NCBI RefSeq assembly: GCF_900108025.1
Contig: NZ_FNUS01000006.1
Span: 184,575 to 248,574 of the forward strand
DNA length: 64,000 nt
Reading direction: 5' to 3'
Source of the DNA: Halpernia humi
GTDB taxonomy: Bacteria > Bacteroidota > Bacteroidia > Flavobacteriales > Weeksellaceae
The stretch's first letter is position 1. Every line of letters starts with the position of its first letter. A model generated the notes under the pieces. It had not been told where the DNA came from and ran no database searches. It was given only the letters and a program-made list of their open reading frames with translations. The translations under genes were made by a program, and so were the position numbers. Below, one piece after another: positions 52,454 to 61,241 of this stretch.

Positions 52454-53134
52454 ATGAAAATAAAATTTTTAGGACAAAACTGTTTCCTGTTTACTTACGA
52501 CGGAAAAACAATACTTACAGATCCTTTTTACAATTTTAGTAAAGATAAATCAGGCTTTGATATTTCCGCGCAAAAAATCGATTATATTTTAATTACTCAC
52601 GCGCACGGCGATCACATCGCAGATGTTGCGGAAGTTTTACAACATCATCCTGAAGCGACTTTAATTGGTCAACCAGAAATTTGCGGCTATTTTAAGGCAA
52701 AAAATTCTATTGATATTAATTTTGGAGGTTCCGCAAAATTTTCAGATTTAAAAATCTCAATGGTTCCGGCGTCTCACACGAGTTCTTTCCCAGATGGAAG
52801 TTACGGTGGCGAACCTTCAGGTTATATTTTCAGATTTCCGGGAAACAATATTTATTTTGCCGGCGATACCGGTGTAATGGCAGATATGGCGTATTTTCCA
52901 CAATTATTTGGTGAGATTAATTTATCCATTTTACCGATTGGTTCGCATTATACCATGTGCGCGAGAAAAGCGAGTTTTGCAGCGGCGGAATTATTAAAAT
53001 GCCCGAAAGTGATTGGTTGTCATTTTGATACTTTTCCACCAATAAAAATTGATCATGATGTGGCGAAAAACTTATTTAATGAGAAAAATGTAGAACTTAT
53101 TTTGCCAGAATTAGGCGAAGAATTTACAATTTAA
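52454..53134 (+). CDS. Metal-dependent hydrolase, UPF0173 family
   Basis: 226 residues, metallo-beta-lactamase fold. Metal ligands are in ITHAHGDHIADV (HxHxDH), VPASHTSSFPDGS and FAGDTGVMADMAYF (Asp), with GCHFDTFPPI near the end. FLGQNCFLFTYDGKTILTDP is the usual start. The family (YtkL-like) has hydrolase activity in general but no agreed natural substrate. Its end lies close to the SRP RNA gene on the other strand. Confidence 0.9.
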   Translation: MKIKFLGQNCFLFTYDGKTILTDPFYNFSKDKSGFDISAQKIDYILITHAHGDHIADVAEVLQHHPEATLIGQPEICGYFKAKNSIDINFGGSAKFSDLKISMVPASHTSSFPDGSYGGEPSGYIFRFPGNNIYFAGDTGVMADMAYFPQLFGEINLSILPIGSHYTMCARKASFAAAELLKCPKVIGCHFDTFPPIKIDHDVAKNLFNEKNVELILPELGEEFTI

Positions 53135-53180
53135 AGTAAAAAAAAAGAGAATAAAAATTCTCAAAATTTAAAATAAAAAA

Positions 53181-53278
53181 ATGGCAAGCGATCTACATCA
53201 CACCGCTACAACCGATTACCTTTGCTGCGTTCCCACCCTGGAGGATTCTCAGGAGCTGGTTGTGTAGGACTTGCCGGT
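53181..53278 (-). ncRNA. ffs: Signal recognition particle RNA (4.5S type)
   Basis: Read on the minus strand, the apical SRP domain is unmistakable: CCTCCAGGGTGGGAACGCAG followed by CAAAGGTAA, with the GGAA-type tetraloop region and the symmetric and asymmetric loops bound by Ffh. GGCAAG at the 5' end (53275-53270) pairs with CTTGCC at the 3' end (53188-53183), giving a ~98-nt hairpin of the short type without an Alu domain. It ends in a U-rich tract. Works in cotranslational membrane targeting. Confidence 0.95.
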
Positions 53279-53279
53279 G

Positions 53280-53287
53280 CAAATATA
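53280..53287 (-). promoter_or_regulatory. Promoter -7 element of the SRP RNA gene
   Basis: TATATTTG on the minus strand, matching TAnnTTTG; a start about 4-6 nt further on agrees with the 5' end predicted from the terminal stem. Confidence 0.7.
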
Positions 53288-53323
53288 CAAATTTTAGCAA
53301 AATTTGAAAATAAAATTTTAGAA

Positions 53324-53902
53324 ATGACACAAAATCCCGTCCGTTACGGACTTATCTTATTCGTTATCACCTTTTTAATTTTTTTAGGAGTTTACTATTT
53401 TTATAATGGATTGCATTATTTTGATGTAACAATGAAAGTGAATTCTTTCGTTTTGCCATTGTTGTATGCTCTCGTTGCATTTTTTTCGGTTCGGAAAATT
53501 TGGAAAAAAAGTCATAGTATAAATTTTAGAACCGCCTTTAAGAATTCTTTTTTGCCAATGTTTATCGGTGGATTTCTTTCCATTATAAGTATGTTTGTTT
53601 TTTTAAATTATGTGGATACTGGCGCAAAAGATTTACTAAATTATCAGTTCACACAAACCAACAAAAATGAGTTGCTAAAAGTTTATAACAAAGAAAAATC
53701 TCGATTAAAAACCCAGAAAGAAAAAGATGATCTCGATAAAGATTTTAATGCTAGTATGCAGAGTTTTAGCAAAGAGCAATTGAAAGGAAAAGATGTATTT
53801 ACATTTAAATATTTTTCTTATTATTTCGGTGCCATTTTCTTATTTGATGTAATTTTTTCCTTTTTTATGGCTTCATTTTTCAGAAGTAGAAATCCTGAAT
53901 AA
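53324..53902 (+). CDS. DUF4199 domain membrane protein
   Basis: 192 residues from ATG 53324 (MTQNPVRYGLILF). An in-frame upstream start at 53222 lies inside the SRP RNA gene and is rejected. Four hydrophobic segments (LILFVITFLIFLGVYYFY; VLPLLYALVAFFSV; FIGGFLSIISMFVFL; FGAIFLFDVIFSFFMASFF) with a coiled, charged stretch between the third and fourth are the DUF4199 pattern common in Bacteroidota. Function unknown. The gene reads away from the SRP RNA gene. Confidence 0.8.
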   Translation: MTQNPVRYGLILFVITFLIFLGVYYFYNGLHYFDVTMKVNSFVLPLLYALVAFFSVRKIWKKSHSINFRTAFKNSFLPMFIGGFLSIISMFVFLNYVDTGAKDLLNYQFTQTNKNELLKVYNKEKSRLKTQKEKDDLDKDFNASMQSFSKEQLKGKDVFTFKYFSYYFGAIFLFDVIFSFFMASFFRSRNPE

Positions 53903-53918
53903 ATTTTAAATTTGAGTT

Positions 53919-54080
53919 ATGAGAAAAAGATTAACGTTAGTGGTTAAGAATGATACGGTAGAAAATATTAAGGCTTTTGCTAAAAATAATAATTCCACAG
54001 TTCCGAAAATTGTGGAAGATTATTTTAAAACACTTAATTTTGAAAAAAAATATTTAAATAACTTTTCGCATCAATTTTAA
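53919..54080 (+). CDS. Small ribbon-helix-helix-like protein (DUF6364-like antitoxin), orphan
   Basis: 53 residues: RKRLTLVVKNDTVENIKAFA, then KNNNSTVPKIVEDYFKTLN. A basic first strand, a helix, a short turn with a Ser/Thr-Val-Pro and a second helix is the layout of small RHH antitoxins of the DUF6364 type, which are normally followed by a PIN-domain toxin. Here a glycosyltransferase gene starts 3 bp after the stop and no toxin is present. Begins 16 bp after the DUF4199 gene. Real coding is supported by tight spacing on both sides; the family call is from pattern. Confidence 0.65.
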   Translation: MRKRLTLVVKNDTVENIKAFAKNNNSTVPKIVEDYFKTLNFEKKYLNNFSHQF

Positions 54081-54083
54081 TTA

Positions 54084-55034
54084 ATGAATTTATCCATCGT
54101 AATACCGCTTTTAAACGAAGCAGAATCTCTTGAAGAACTTTTTTCGCGAATAGATTTGGTTTGTAAAAGCCATCAATTATCCTACGAAATTTGGTTCGTA
54201 GATGATGGAAGCACAGATTTGTCGTGGAGTATTATTGAAAATTTATCCGTTCAAAATGCGAACGTTCATGGGATAAAATTTTCAAGAAATTATGGCAAAT
54301 CACAAGCGCTTCACGCTGCTTTTGAAAAAGTGCAAGGTGAAATAATTATCACAATGGATGCAGATTTGCAAGATTTCCCAGAAGAAATTCCTTCACTTTA
54401 TGACAAGATTATTTCTGAGGATTTTGATATTGTTTCTGGCTGGAAAAAGAAACGGTTTGATAATGTAATGACAAAAAATTTGCCTTCAAAATTATTCAAT
54501 GCCGCAGCAAGAAAATTATCAGGTGTAGAATTGCATGATTTTAATTGTGGTTTAAAAGCCTACAAAAAACAAGTCGTAAAATCTATTGATGTTTATGGCG
54601 ATATGCACCGCTACATTCCGGTTTTAGCAGCAAATGCAGGTTTTAGAAAAATTACCGAAAAAGAAGTGCAACACCAAGCAAGACCCTACGGAAGTTCAAA
54701 ATTTGGCAGCGAAAGATTTGTTCGTGGTTTTTTAGATTTAGTGACGCTTTGGTTTGTAAGTCGTTTTGGAGGCAGACCGATGCATTTTTTTGGCGCTGCA
54801 GGAACTTTAATGTTTTTATTCGGTTTTTTATCTGCTTTTTGGCTTGGGTTATCCAAGTTAATTGATGTTTCGCGTGGAATTTACGGACATCTTTTAGCAA
54901 ATAATCCGTGGTTTTTTATCGCCTTGACGATGATGATACTTGGAACTTTGCTTTTTATCGCAGGCTTTTTAGGCGAAATGATTATTAGAAATAATAGAGA
55001 TCATAAGAATTACTATATTGATGAAAAAATTTAA
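54084..55034 (+). CDS. Glycosyltransferase family 2, GtrB/DPM1-like
   Basis: 316 residues. GT-A domain: LSIVIPLLNEAESL start, VDDGSTD (nucleotide binding), MDADLQDFPEEIP (DxD metal site), DFNCGLKAYKK and QARPYGSSKFG. Two C-terminal helices (FFGAAGTLMFLFGFLSAFWLG and FIALTMMILGTLLFIAGFLG, both near 230-300) anchor it in the cytoplasmic membrane. GtrB-type enzymes transfer glucose or another sugar to undecaprenyl phosphate. Sugar and acceptor cannot be fixed. Starts 3 bp after the small RHH gene. Confidence 0.9.
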   Translation: MNLSIVIPLLNEAESLEELFSRIDLVCKSHQLSYEIWFVDDGSTDLSWSIIENLSVQNANVHGIKFSRNYGKSQALHAAFEKVQGEIIITMDADLQDFPEEIPSLYDKIISEDFDIVSGWKKKRFDNVMTKNLPSKLFNAAARKLSGVELHDFNCGLKAYKKQVVKSIDVYGDMHRYIPVLAANAGFRKITEKEVQHQARPYGSSKFGSERFVRGFLDLVTLWFVSRFGGRPMHFFGAAGTLMFLFGFLSAFWLGLSKLIDVSRGIYGHLLANNPWFFIALTMMILGTLLFIAGFLGEMIIRNNRDHKNYYIDEKI

Positions 55035-55049
55035 TTAAAATTATTAATA

Positions 55050-55448
55050 ATGAAAAAAGTTTTATATATTATAATTCTTTTATTTTACACTTTAGTTTCT
55101 TCACAAATAGTTTCAAATTCAAAAATTAACTTTGAAAATTTGTATGGGAAATGGATTTTTTTAAATTTTTTTAAAGGTGAGTTTAAATCGATTGGTAAGT
55201 TGTCTAAAGATGAGTATCAATCTAATTTCGGAACTCCATTCCAAATTTATGAGAAAAGCGGTCAATTTATGAGTAATCAAGGTGACTATTCAGACAGAGG
55301 TAAATTTTTAATCGATAAGCAAAATAAAATTATTAAAGAAATTTACAACAAAGGGGACACTCTTAAACTTAAAGTTAAATATTTAACGGAAAGGTATTTG
55401 GTATTAAGTACACAAGATAATTATAATTATTTTTATAGGAAAAATTAA
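55050..55448 (+). CDS. Putative secreted protein, unknown function
   Basis: 132 residues. Signal peptide MKKVLYIIILLFYTLVSSQ, then a small beta-rich domain (LYGKWIFLNFF; DRGKFLIDKQNKIIKE; RYLVLSTQDNYNYFYRKN) suggestive of a lipocalin-like or META-like barrel, which is common in small Bacteroidota periplasmic proteins. No recognised family. It lies 15 bp after the glycosyltransferase gene and 1 bp before the DUF2807 lipoprotein gene, so the three are probably one transcript. Confidence 0.65.
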   Translation: MKKVLYIIILLFYTLVSSQIVSNSKINFENLYGKWIFLNFFKGEFKSIGKLSKDEYQSNFGTPFQIYEKSGQFMSNQGDYSDRGKFLIDKQNKIIKEIYNKGDTLKLKVKYLTERYLVLSTQDNYNYFYRKN

Positions 55449-55449
55449 A

Positions 55450-56151
55450 ATGAAAAAAATTTTACTCTTATTTACAATTTTCACAATCGTTTCCTGCTCC
55501 AAGGTTAAGCCAGAAGGGCCAATAGAAACACATGAAATTAAATTAGCAGATTTCAATCAAGTAGATTTGAAGGGGAAATTTAGGGTATTTTTTATCCATT
55601 CGCAGAAAAATTTCGTGGCGGTAGAAACCAATCCAAATTTTTACAAAAATCTTGATATTAACGTAAAAGATAATGTTTTAGACATTCACGAAAAAAGAGA
55701 AACGCAAGATCTTGATTTTTATAACATTAGCATTTATTCTAAATCTCAATTAAACCAAGCAAAACTAGCAGATTCTGTAGAATTTAATATTTCTGGTGAA
55801 ATAAAATCCCCAGATTTTAAACTTAATTTAAAAAATAGTGCTAAATTTATTGGTGCTGTGAATTCCGCAAAAGTTGCACTGGATATGACGGATAAAAGCC
55901 GCGCAAACTTAATGGGAAAGAGCAATCAAGCATTTGTAAAAATTTCTGATACGGCAAGTTTGATTGCGCCTTATTGGATTATTAATGATTTGAAAATCAA
56001 TTCCGATAAAGGCAATTATTCTGAACTAAATATAAAAAATAAAATAAGTGGTGAAGTAAAAAATACGGCGACTTTTAATTATTATGGAAGTCCCGTAAGT
56101 GCTTTTAAAATTGAAAAAACGGCCACAGTTCAGAATAAAGAATTGCAGTAG
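55450..56151 (+). CDS. DUF2807 (head GIN domain) lipoprotein
   Basis: 233 residues. Signal with lipobox cysteine: IFTIVSCSKVK, so a lipoprotein. The body is a chain of short strands (FNQVDLKGKFRVFFIHSQ; SIYSKSQLNQAKLADS; FKLNLKNSAKFIGAV) as in the DUF2807 auto-transporter-adhesin-like head domain, a right-handed beta-helix-like fold. Function is unknown, surface or periplasmic. Shares an apparent transcript with the gene 1 bp upstream. Confidence 0.82.
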   Translation: MKKILLLFTIFTIVSCSKVKPEGPIETHEIKLADFNQVDLKGKFRVFFIHSQKNFVAVETNPNFYKNLDINVKDNVLDIHEKRETQDLDFYNISIYSKSQLNQAKLADSVEFNISGEIKSPDFKLNLKNSAKFIGAVNSAKVALDMTDKSRANLMGKSNQAFVKISDTASLIAPYWIINDLKINSDKGNYSELNIKNKISGEVKNTATFNYYGSPVSAFKIEKTATVQNKELQ

Positions 56152-56159
56152 TTAAAGGT

Positions 56160-56280
56160 TTCAAATGATTTCAAAATGTTTGATATGAGAACTTTTTAAA
56201 CCAAATAAAATAATTTGAAACAACATCAAACAATATTAAACGAGATTAAACAATATCAAACCAAATAAAACTAAAAAAAT
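56160..56280 (+). repeat. Degenerate tandem repeat, AACAATATCAAAC type
   Basis: Units such as AACATCAAACAATATTAAAC and GATTAAACAATATCAAAC are repeated with variation between 56218 and 56270, directly before the phosphohexomutase start. Low complexity; no gene. Confidence 0.5.
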
Positions 56281-57993
56281 ATGACTTCCATCGAAAAAGC
56301 AAAACTATGGCTAAATGAGCCTTTTGACGAAGAAACACAGAACGCTGTAGAATTACTTATTAATTCAAATTCGCCAGATTTAGATGATAGTTTTTATAAA
56401 AATTTAGAATTTGGAACGGGCGGAATGCGCGGCATAATGGGCGTTGGTACAAATCGTTTAAATAAATATACTCTCGGGCAAGCCACGCAAGGTTTGGCCA
56501 ACTATATTTTGCAACAATTTCCTAACGAAGAAGTTAAAGTGGCAATTGCGTACGATGTGCGTCATAATTCAAAAGAATTTGGGAAAATGTGCGCCGATGT
56601 TTTAACGGCAAATGGCATCAAAGTATTGTTGTTTAAAAATCACCGTCCGACGCCTGAATTGTCTTTTACTGTTCGAGAAAAAAAATGCAATGCAGGAATC
56701 GTGTTGACGGCTTCGCATAATCCGCCAGAATATAATGGTTACAAAGTTTATTGGAATGACGGTGCGCAAATCGTTCCACCGCAAGATTCAGCAATTATAA
56801 ATGAAGTTCAAAATACAAAATTCGATCAAATTAAATTTAATGGAAACGATGATTTAATAGAATGGATTGGCGAAGAGCAAGATGATGTTTACATTGAGGC
56901 TTGTATTAAAAACTCAACCTATCAAAATATTTGTAAAGAAAATCTGAACATTGTTTTTACTTCCATTCACGGAACAACTTATGCGACAGTTCCGAAAGCG
57001 TTAAGAAAAGCAGGTTTTCAAAAAATAGATTTGGTGCAAGAACAAATGGTTCCAAGTGGAAATTTCCCGACTGTGGAAAGTCCAAATCCTGAAGAACCAG
57101 CCGCTTTGGAGATGGCTTTAGATTTAGCAAAAATTGTAAATGCAGATATCGTAATTGGGACAGATCCAGATGGCGATAGACTGGGAATTGCTGTGAGAAA
57201 TTTAGAAAACGAAATGCAATTGCTGAACGGAAATCAGTGCAACACAATTCTCACTTATTATATTTTAGACCAATGGAAACGCCGAGGAAAACTAAACGGA
57301 AAGGAGTTTATTGGCTCTACAATTGTGACTTCAGATATTTTCTTTGATATTGCTTCGAAATTTGGCGTAGATTGTAAAGTGGGTTTAACCGGTTTTAAAT
57401 GGATTGGTAAAATGATCCGTGACTTTGAAGGACAAGAAAAATTTATTTGTGGTGGCGAAGAAAGTTTCGGTTTTATGACGGGCGATTTTGTGCGAGATAA
57501 AGATTCTTGTGGCAGTATTTTATTAGCTTGCGAAATTGCGGCTTTTTGCAAAGCACACGGCAAAACGATGTATCAATATTTAATAGAAATCTATCGCGAT
57601 CTCGGAATGTACTACGAAAGCCTAACTTCAATTACTAAAAAAGGAAGAGATGGCGCAGAAGAAATTAAACAAATGATGGTGGATTTTAGAGAAAACCCGC
57701 CAAGAGAATTAGTAGGTTCGAAAGTAATTGAAGTAAAAGATTTCCAAGAGCAAACTTGCCTATATTTGCAAGAAAATAGGAGAGAAGTGATGGATGATAT
57801 TCCGAAATCTAATGTTCTAATTTATTATACCGAAGACGGTTCTAAAATTTGTATTCGTCCTTCTGGCACAGAACCAAAGATTAAATTTTACTTTTCTGTG
57901 AAAGGAAATGTTGAATCTGAAGCAGATTTTAAAGAAAAATTAGTTATCCTAAACAATAAAATTGAAGGCATTAAAAAAGATTTAAAACTTTAG
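56281..57993 (+). CDS. Phosphoglucomutase/phosphomannomutase
   Basis: 570 residues, alpha-D-phosphohexomutase family. Interconverts hexose 1- and 6-phosphates. Catalytic serine in LTASHNPPEYNGYKVYW; metal site DPDGDRLGIA; sugar-binding GGEESFGFMTGD; phosphate-binding IRPSGTEPKIKFYFS near the end. FGTGGMRGIMGVG is the usual N-terminal segment. Length fits the PgcA type of Bacteroidota and Bacillus. It supplies hexose 1-phosphate for polysaccharide synthesis. Substrate preference (glucose or mannose) is not predictable. Confidence 0.92.
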   Translation: MTSIEKAKLWLNEPFDEETQNAVELLINSNSPDLDDSFYKNLEFGTGGMRGIMGVGTNRLNKYTLGQATQGLANYILQQFPNEEVKVAIAYDVRHNSKEFGKMCADVLTANGIKVLLFKNHRPTPELSFTVREKKCNAGIVLTASHNPPEYNGYKVYWNDGAQIVPPQDSAIINEVQNTKFDQIKFNGNDDLIEWIGEEQDDVYIEACIKNSTYQNICKENLNIVFTSIHGTTYATVPKALRKAGFQKIDLVQEQMVPSGNFPTVESPNPEEPAALEMALDLAKIVNADIVIGTDPDGDRLGIAVRNLENEMQLLNGNQCNTILTYYILDQWKRRGKLNGKEFIGSTIVTSDIFFDIASKFGVDCKVGLTGFKWIGKMIRDFEGQEKFICGGEESFGFMTGDFVRDKDSCGSILLACEIAAFCKAHGKTMYQYLIEIYRDLGMYYESLTSITKKGRDGAEEIKQMMVDFRENPPRELVGSKVIEVKDFQEQTCLYLQENRREVMDDIPKSNVLIYYTEDGSKICIRPSGTEPKIKFYFSVKGNVESEADFKEKLVILNNKIEGIKKDLKL

Positions 57994-58064
57994 AAATCTT
58001 TAGAAAAAGAGTAAAATGTCTTTTGTATTCAATAATAAATAATAAATCATCAATTATTTCAGTA

Positions 58065-59318
58065 ATGAAAGTATCAAAATTAGCGGAAAATTTAGTAGGA
58101 TCAGAAATTTTAAAAATCGGAAATCAAGTTAACGAATTGAAATCGCAAGGAAAAAAAATTGCAAATTTAACAATTGGTGATTTGAATTCTAGCATTTATC
58201 CGATTCCTACATTATTAAAAGAAGAAATTTCAAAGGCCTACGAAAATAATTTAACAAATTATCCGCCTTCGAATGGATTGCTTTCGTTACGAAAATCTAT
58301 TTCAGATGATATTAAAAATCGTTGGAATTTAGATTACGATGAAAACCAGGTTTTAATTGCGGCTGGATCTCGGCCTTTGATTTATGCGTTTTTTAAAACC
58401 ATCGTAGATGAAGGCGAGAAAGTGGTTTACCCAATCCCAAGCTGGAATAATAACCATTATGCTTTTCTTACTTCTGCCAACAAAGTTGAAGTTGAAACTT
58501 CACCAGAAAATAATTTTTTGCCAACAGCGGAAGATCTGAAATCGCATCTAAAAGGTACTGTTTTACTAGCACTTTGCTCACCTTTGAACCCGACTGGAAC
58601 CATGTATTCTAAATCGCAATTATCAGAAATCTGCGAATTGGTTTTAGCGGAAAACAAATCTCGTGGTGAAAATCAGAAACCGCTTTATGTGATGTACGAT
58701 CAAATTTATTCTAATGTAACATTTGGCGCAGAGCATTTCAACCCGGTATCGCTTTTCCCGGAAATGGCAGAATTCACAGTTTTTATTGATGGAATTTCAA
58801 AATGTTTGGCAGCAACAGGCGTTCGCGTTGGTTGGGCTTTTGGGCCAGAATTGATCATTAAAAAAATGACGGCTTTGCTTACTCACGTTGGCGCTTGGGC
58901 ACCAAAACCCGAACAGCAGGCTGTAGGAAATTTTTACCAGCACAAGGAAAATGTAGATACTTTCGTGAATGATTTTAAAGCAAAAATTGAAGAAAGTTTA
59001 AAGGTTTTGCACGACGGAATTCAAGATTTAAAAAATGAAAATTTTGCCGTGGAAAGCATCGTGCCAATGGGCGCGCTTTATCTTACTATAAAATTAGACT
59101 ACATTGGGAAATATTTGTCAGATGGAAGTGAAATAAAAACTTCATCAGATTTGGTTTTTTATTTAATTAAGGACGCAGGAATCGCACTCGTTCCATTTTC
59201 CGCTTTTGGAAGTTCGCCAGAAATGCCTTGGTTTCGAGCATCAGTTGGTGGGTTGAGTTTAGATGAAATAAAAGATATGCTACCAAGATTAAAATCTGCT
59301 TTAGAAAAATTAAAATAA
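58065..59318 (+). CDS. Pyridoxal phosphate-dependent aminotransferase, class I/II
   Basis: 417 residues from ATG 58065; an upstream TTG adds a non-conserved tail. Fold-type I motifs: IGDLNSSIYP, YPPSNGLLSLRKSI, AAGSRPLIYAF, PIPSWNNN (stacking Trp/aromatic), LCSPLNPTGTMYS (Asn), YVMYDQIYSNVTF (Asp and Tyr), DGISKCLAATGVRVGW (Schiff-base Lys in SKCLAATG), and the C-terminal ..FRASVGG (substrate Arg). Likely an aspartate or aromatic aminotransferase-like enzyme; the amino acid is not fixed from sequence. Confidence 0.87.
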   Translation: MKVSKLAENLVGSEILKIGNQVNELKSQGKKIANLTIGDLNSSIYPIPTLLKEEISKAYENNLTNYPPSNGLLSLRKSISDDIKNRWNLDYDENQVLIAAGSRPLIYAFFKTIVDEGEKVVYPIPSWNNNHYAFLTSANKVEVETSPENNFLPTAEDLKSHLKGTVLLALCSPLNPTGTMYSKSQLSEICELVLAENKSRGENQKPLYVMYDQIYSNVTFGAEHFNPVSLFPEMAEFTVFIDGISKCLAATGVRVGWAFGPELIIKKMTALLTHVGAWAPKPEQQAVGNFYQHKENVDTFVNDFKAKIEESLKVLHDGIQDLKNENFAVESIVPMGALYLTIKLDYIGKYLSDGSEIKTSSDLVFYLIKDAGIALVPFSAFGSSPEMPWFRASVGGLSLDEIKDMLPRLKSALEKLK

Positions 59319-59353
59319 GTGGAAAAAATTCACTTTATCTGAAGAAACAATTC

Positions 59354-59361
59354 TAAATTTG
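59354..59361 (+). promoter_or_regulatory. Promoter -7 element of the Xre-RES operon
   Basis: TAAATTTG matches TAnnTTTG and ends 21 bp before the GTG start. A short inverted repeat, AAGTG/CACTT, lies ~25 bp upstream and may be part of the operator or of the preceding gene's terminator. Confidence 0.5.
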
Positions 59362-59382
59362 TAGTGTAAAAGTATAGAAATC

Positions 59383-59850
59383 GTGAAAAAAAAATATTCT
59401 TCAAGTACAGATTTAGATCAGGTTTCTGAGCCAGCAGCGGTTTACAGTAAACCCAATTCATTTAGTAGTCATATATTTAAAGATAATTATTCTCTTATAA
59501 AAAAGGCAAATGAAGGCGTAAAAACCGAAGTTTTTTACACATTAGCAGAAAAAATAAATATGCCAGAAAAAATATTGGCAAGCATTATTAATTTATCTCC
59601 AAGAACGATCAGTAATTATCGGGATCAAAATAAAGATTTAGATCCCAATTATAGCGAGCATCTTTTAAAAATCGTGAAATTATATAAATTAGGTATTGAT
59701 ATATTTGGAAATGTGAAAGAGTTTAGTGCTTGGATGGAGCGGCCGTTTTATAATTCTGACGAAAAACCTTTAGATTTTTTAAATACTTCTGGTGGTGTAG
59801 ATTTAATTGCAGAAGAAATAGAAAAGTTAGCACAAGGTTACCCCTTATAA
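59383..59850 (+). CDS. Xre-type antitoxin (DUF2384/MbcA-ParS toxin-binding domain)
   Basis: 155 residues from GTG 59383. Residues ~40-95 are the Xre-like helical domain (LAEKINMPEKILASIINLSPRTISN is split here: MPEKILASIINLSPRTI) and the C-terminal ~60 residues the MbcA/ParS toxin-binding domain (LGIDIFGNVKEFSAWMERP; GGVDLIAEEIEKLAQG). This domain pair is the antitoxin of RES-Xre type II systems. The stop codon directly abuts the toxin start (TAAATG), so the two are coupled. It probably represses its own promoter. Confidence 0.9.
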   Translation: MKKKYSSSTDLDQVSEPAAVYSKPNSFSSHIFKDNYSLIKKANEGVKTEVFYTLAEKINMPEKILASIINLSPRTISNYRDQNKDLDPNYSEHLLKIVKLYKLGIDIFGNVKEFSAWMERPFYNSDEKPLDFLNTSGGVDLIAEEIEKLAQGYPL

Positions 59851-60318
59851 ATGTTGGTTTACAGATTGGTTCATAGGAAGTATGCAGATTCACTTTTCGC
59901 TAGTGGCATCGAGGGAAGGTGGAATTTTGCGGGTCAAAAAGTTCTTTATACCGCAAAAACTATTGCTTTGGCTTATTTAGAATTAATGCATCAGCGCAAA
60001 GGCTTGGGTTTTAATGATGATTTTAAAATTATGCTCATTTCCATTCCAGACTCTGCAACTTTTGATGAAATTAATTCGGAAAAATTACCGGTAGATTGGC
60101 GAAATTTCAGGAATTATGCTGTTTGTCAAACTTTATCAGAAGAGTGGTTTGTAAGAAGAAATCATTTGCTATTAAAAGTGCCTTCCGCTGTAGTTCCGCA
60201 AAATTTTAATATCGTTATTAATTCTGAACATCCATTATATAAAGAAGTGGAAATTATTGATGTTTTAGATTTTATTCCAGATTATAGATTAGAAAATATT
60301 TTAAAAAAATATAATTAA
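59851..60318 (+). CDS. RES domain toxin
   Basis: 155 residues. RES-domain motifs: YRLVHRKYADS with the first Arg, GRWNFAGQKVLYTAKTIALAYLE with aromatic and Glu (in parts: GRWNFAGQKVLYTA and LAYLELM), and LLLKVPSAVVPQ with the Ser. RES toxins deplete NAD+ and arrest growth (established for characterised RES-Xre systems). Completes the pair with the upstream antitoxin. It lies between a metabolic aminotransferase gene and kdsB, a location without other accessory genes. Confidence 0.9.
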   Translation: MLVYRLVHRKYADSLFASGIEGRWNFAGQKVLYTAKTIALAYLELMHQRKGLGFNDDFKIMLISIPDSATFDEINSEKLPVDWRNFRNYAVCQTLSEEWFVRRNHLLLKVPSAVVPQNFNIVINSEHPLYKEVEIIDVLDFIPDYRLENILKKYN

Positions 60319-60408
60319 ATTGAAATCGCCGCTAAAATAATTCTTATAAAAAACATTGGTGAAAAATGGCGATTACATTTGACCAATAAAAAATAGATAT
60401 TGCAACAA

Positions 60409-61146
60409 ATGAAAATCATAGCCGTTATTCCCGCAAGATATGAAGCCACAAGGTTCCCAGGAAAACTGATGGAAATGCTAGGAAATAAAACCGTTATTTC
60501 TACCACTTATGAAAATGTAGTGAAAACAAAATTATTTGATGATGTTTTTGTGGCGACAGATTCCCAAATTATTTTAAAGGAAATTGAGAAAAATGGTGGC
60601 AAAGCAGTTTTCACAAAACACCACGAAACTGGAAGCGATAGAATTGCAGAAGCCATAAAAAATATAGATTGCGATATTGTTGTAAATGTGCAAGGAGACG
60701 AACCTTTTTTAAATAAAAAACCATTAAAAGAACTTATTTCTGTTTTTAAATCTGATAAAAAGAAAGAAATTTCTTTAGCTTCACTTAAAACCAAAATGTT
60801 TGATGTGAAAGAAATCTCGGATCCGAATAATGTAAAAGTCATTACCGATGAACAAAATTTCGCGCTTTATTTTAGCCGTTCAGTAATTCCTTATCCTCGA
60901 GAAATTTCTAAAGCAACGGAATATTTCAAACATATCGGCGTTTATGCTTTTAGAAAAGAAGCACTTTTGAAATTTACAAATTTAGAAATGCGGCCACTCG
61001 AAATTTCAGAAAAAATAGAATGTATTCGCTATTTAGAATATGGCATGAAAATTAAAATGGTGGAAACAGATTTTGTAGGTGTCGGAATCGATGTTCCTGA
61101 AGATTTGGAAAAAGCACGCGCATTATTAAACATAAAAAAACCTTAA
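60409..61146 (+). CDS. kdsB: 3-deoxy-manno-octulosonate cytidylyltransferase
   Basis: 245 residues from ATG 60409; the TTG three codons earlier is not needed. Activates Kdo as CMP-Kdo for lipopolysaccharide core synthesis. [15 protein letters not shown] (CTP binding), [29 protein letters not shown] (metal-binding Asp) and the C-terminal [14 protein letters not shown] are all family motifs. Single gene; other Kdo genes are not in the window. Confidence 0.94.
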   Translation: MKIIAVIPARYEATRFPGKLMEMLGNKTVISTTYENVVKTKLFDDVFVATDSQIILKEIEKNGGKAVFTKHHETGSDRIAEAIKNIDCDIVVNVQGDEPFLNKKPLKELISVFKSDKKKEISLASLKTKMFDVKEISDPNNVKVITDEQNFALYFSRSVIPYPREISKATEYFKHIGVYAFRKEALLKFTNLEMRPLEISEKIECIRYLEYGMKIKMVETDFVGVGIDVPEDLEKARALLNIKKP

Positions 61147-61184
61147 AACTGATTTTTGACAAGCTTCGTATTTTATTAAAGTAC

Positions 61185-61192
61185 TATATTTG
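61185..61192 (+). promoter_or_regulatory. Candidate -7 element for the LolA-like protein gene
   Basis: TATATTTG, an exact TAnnTTTG match, 49 bp before the start codon. A TTTTTG at 61154 is a somewhat distant -33 candidate. Confidence 0.45.
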
Positions 61193-61241
61193 ACAAATCA
61201 ATCTTTAAAAGAATCTATTTTCACATTTTTGTACTCATTTA

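Noticed and set aside
53222..53323. Extended start of the DUF4199 protein
   Set aside because: It covers the apical domain of the SRP RNA gene on the other strand; MTQNPVRYG is the normal start.
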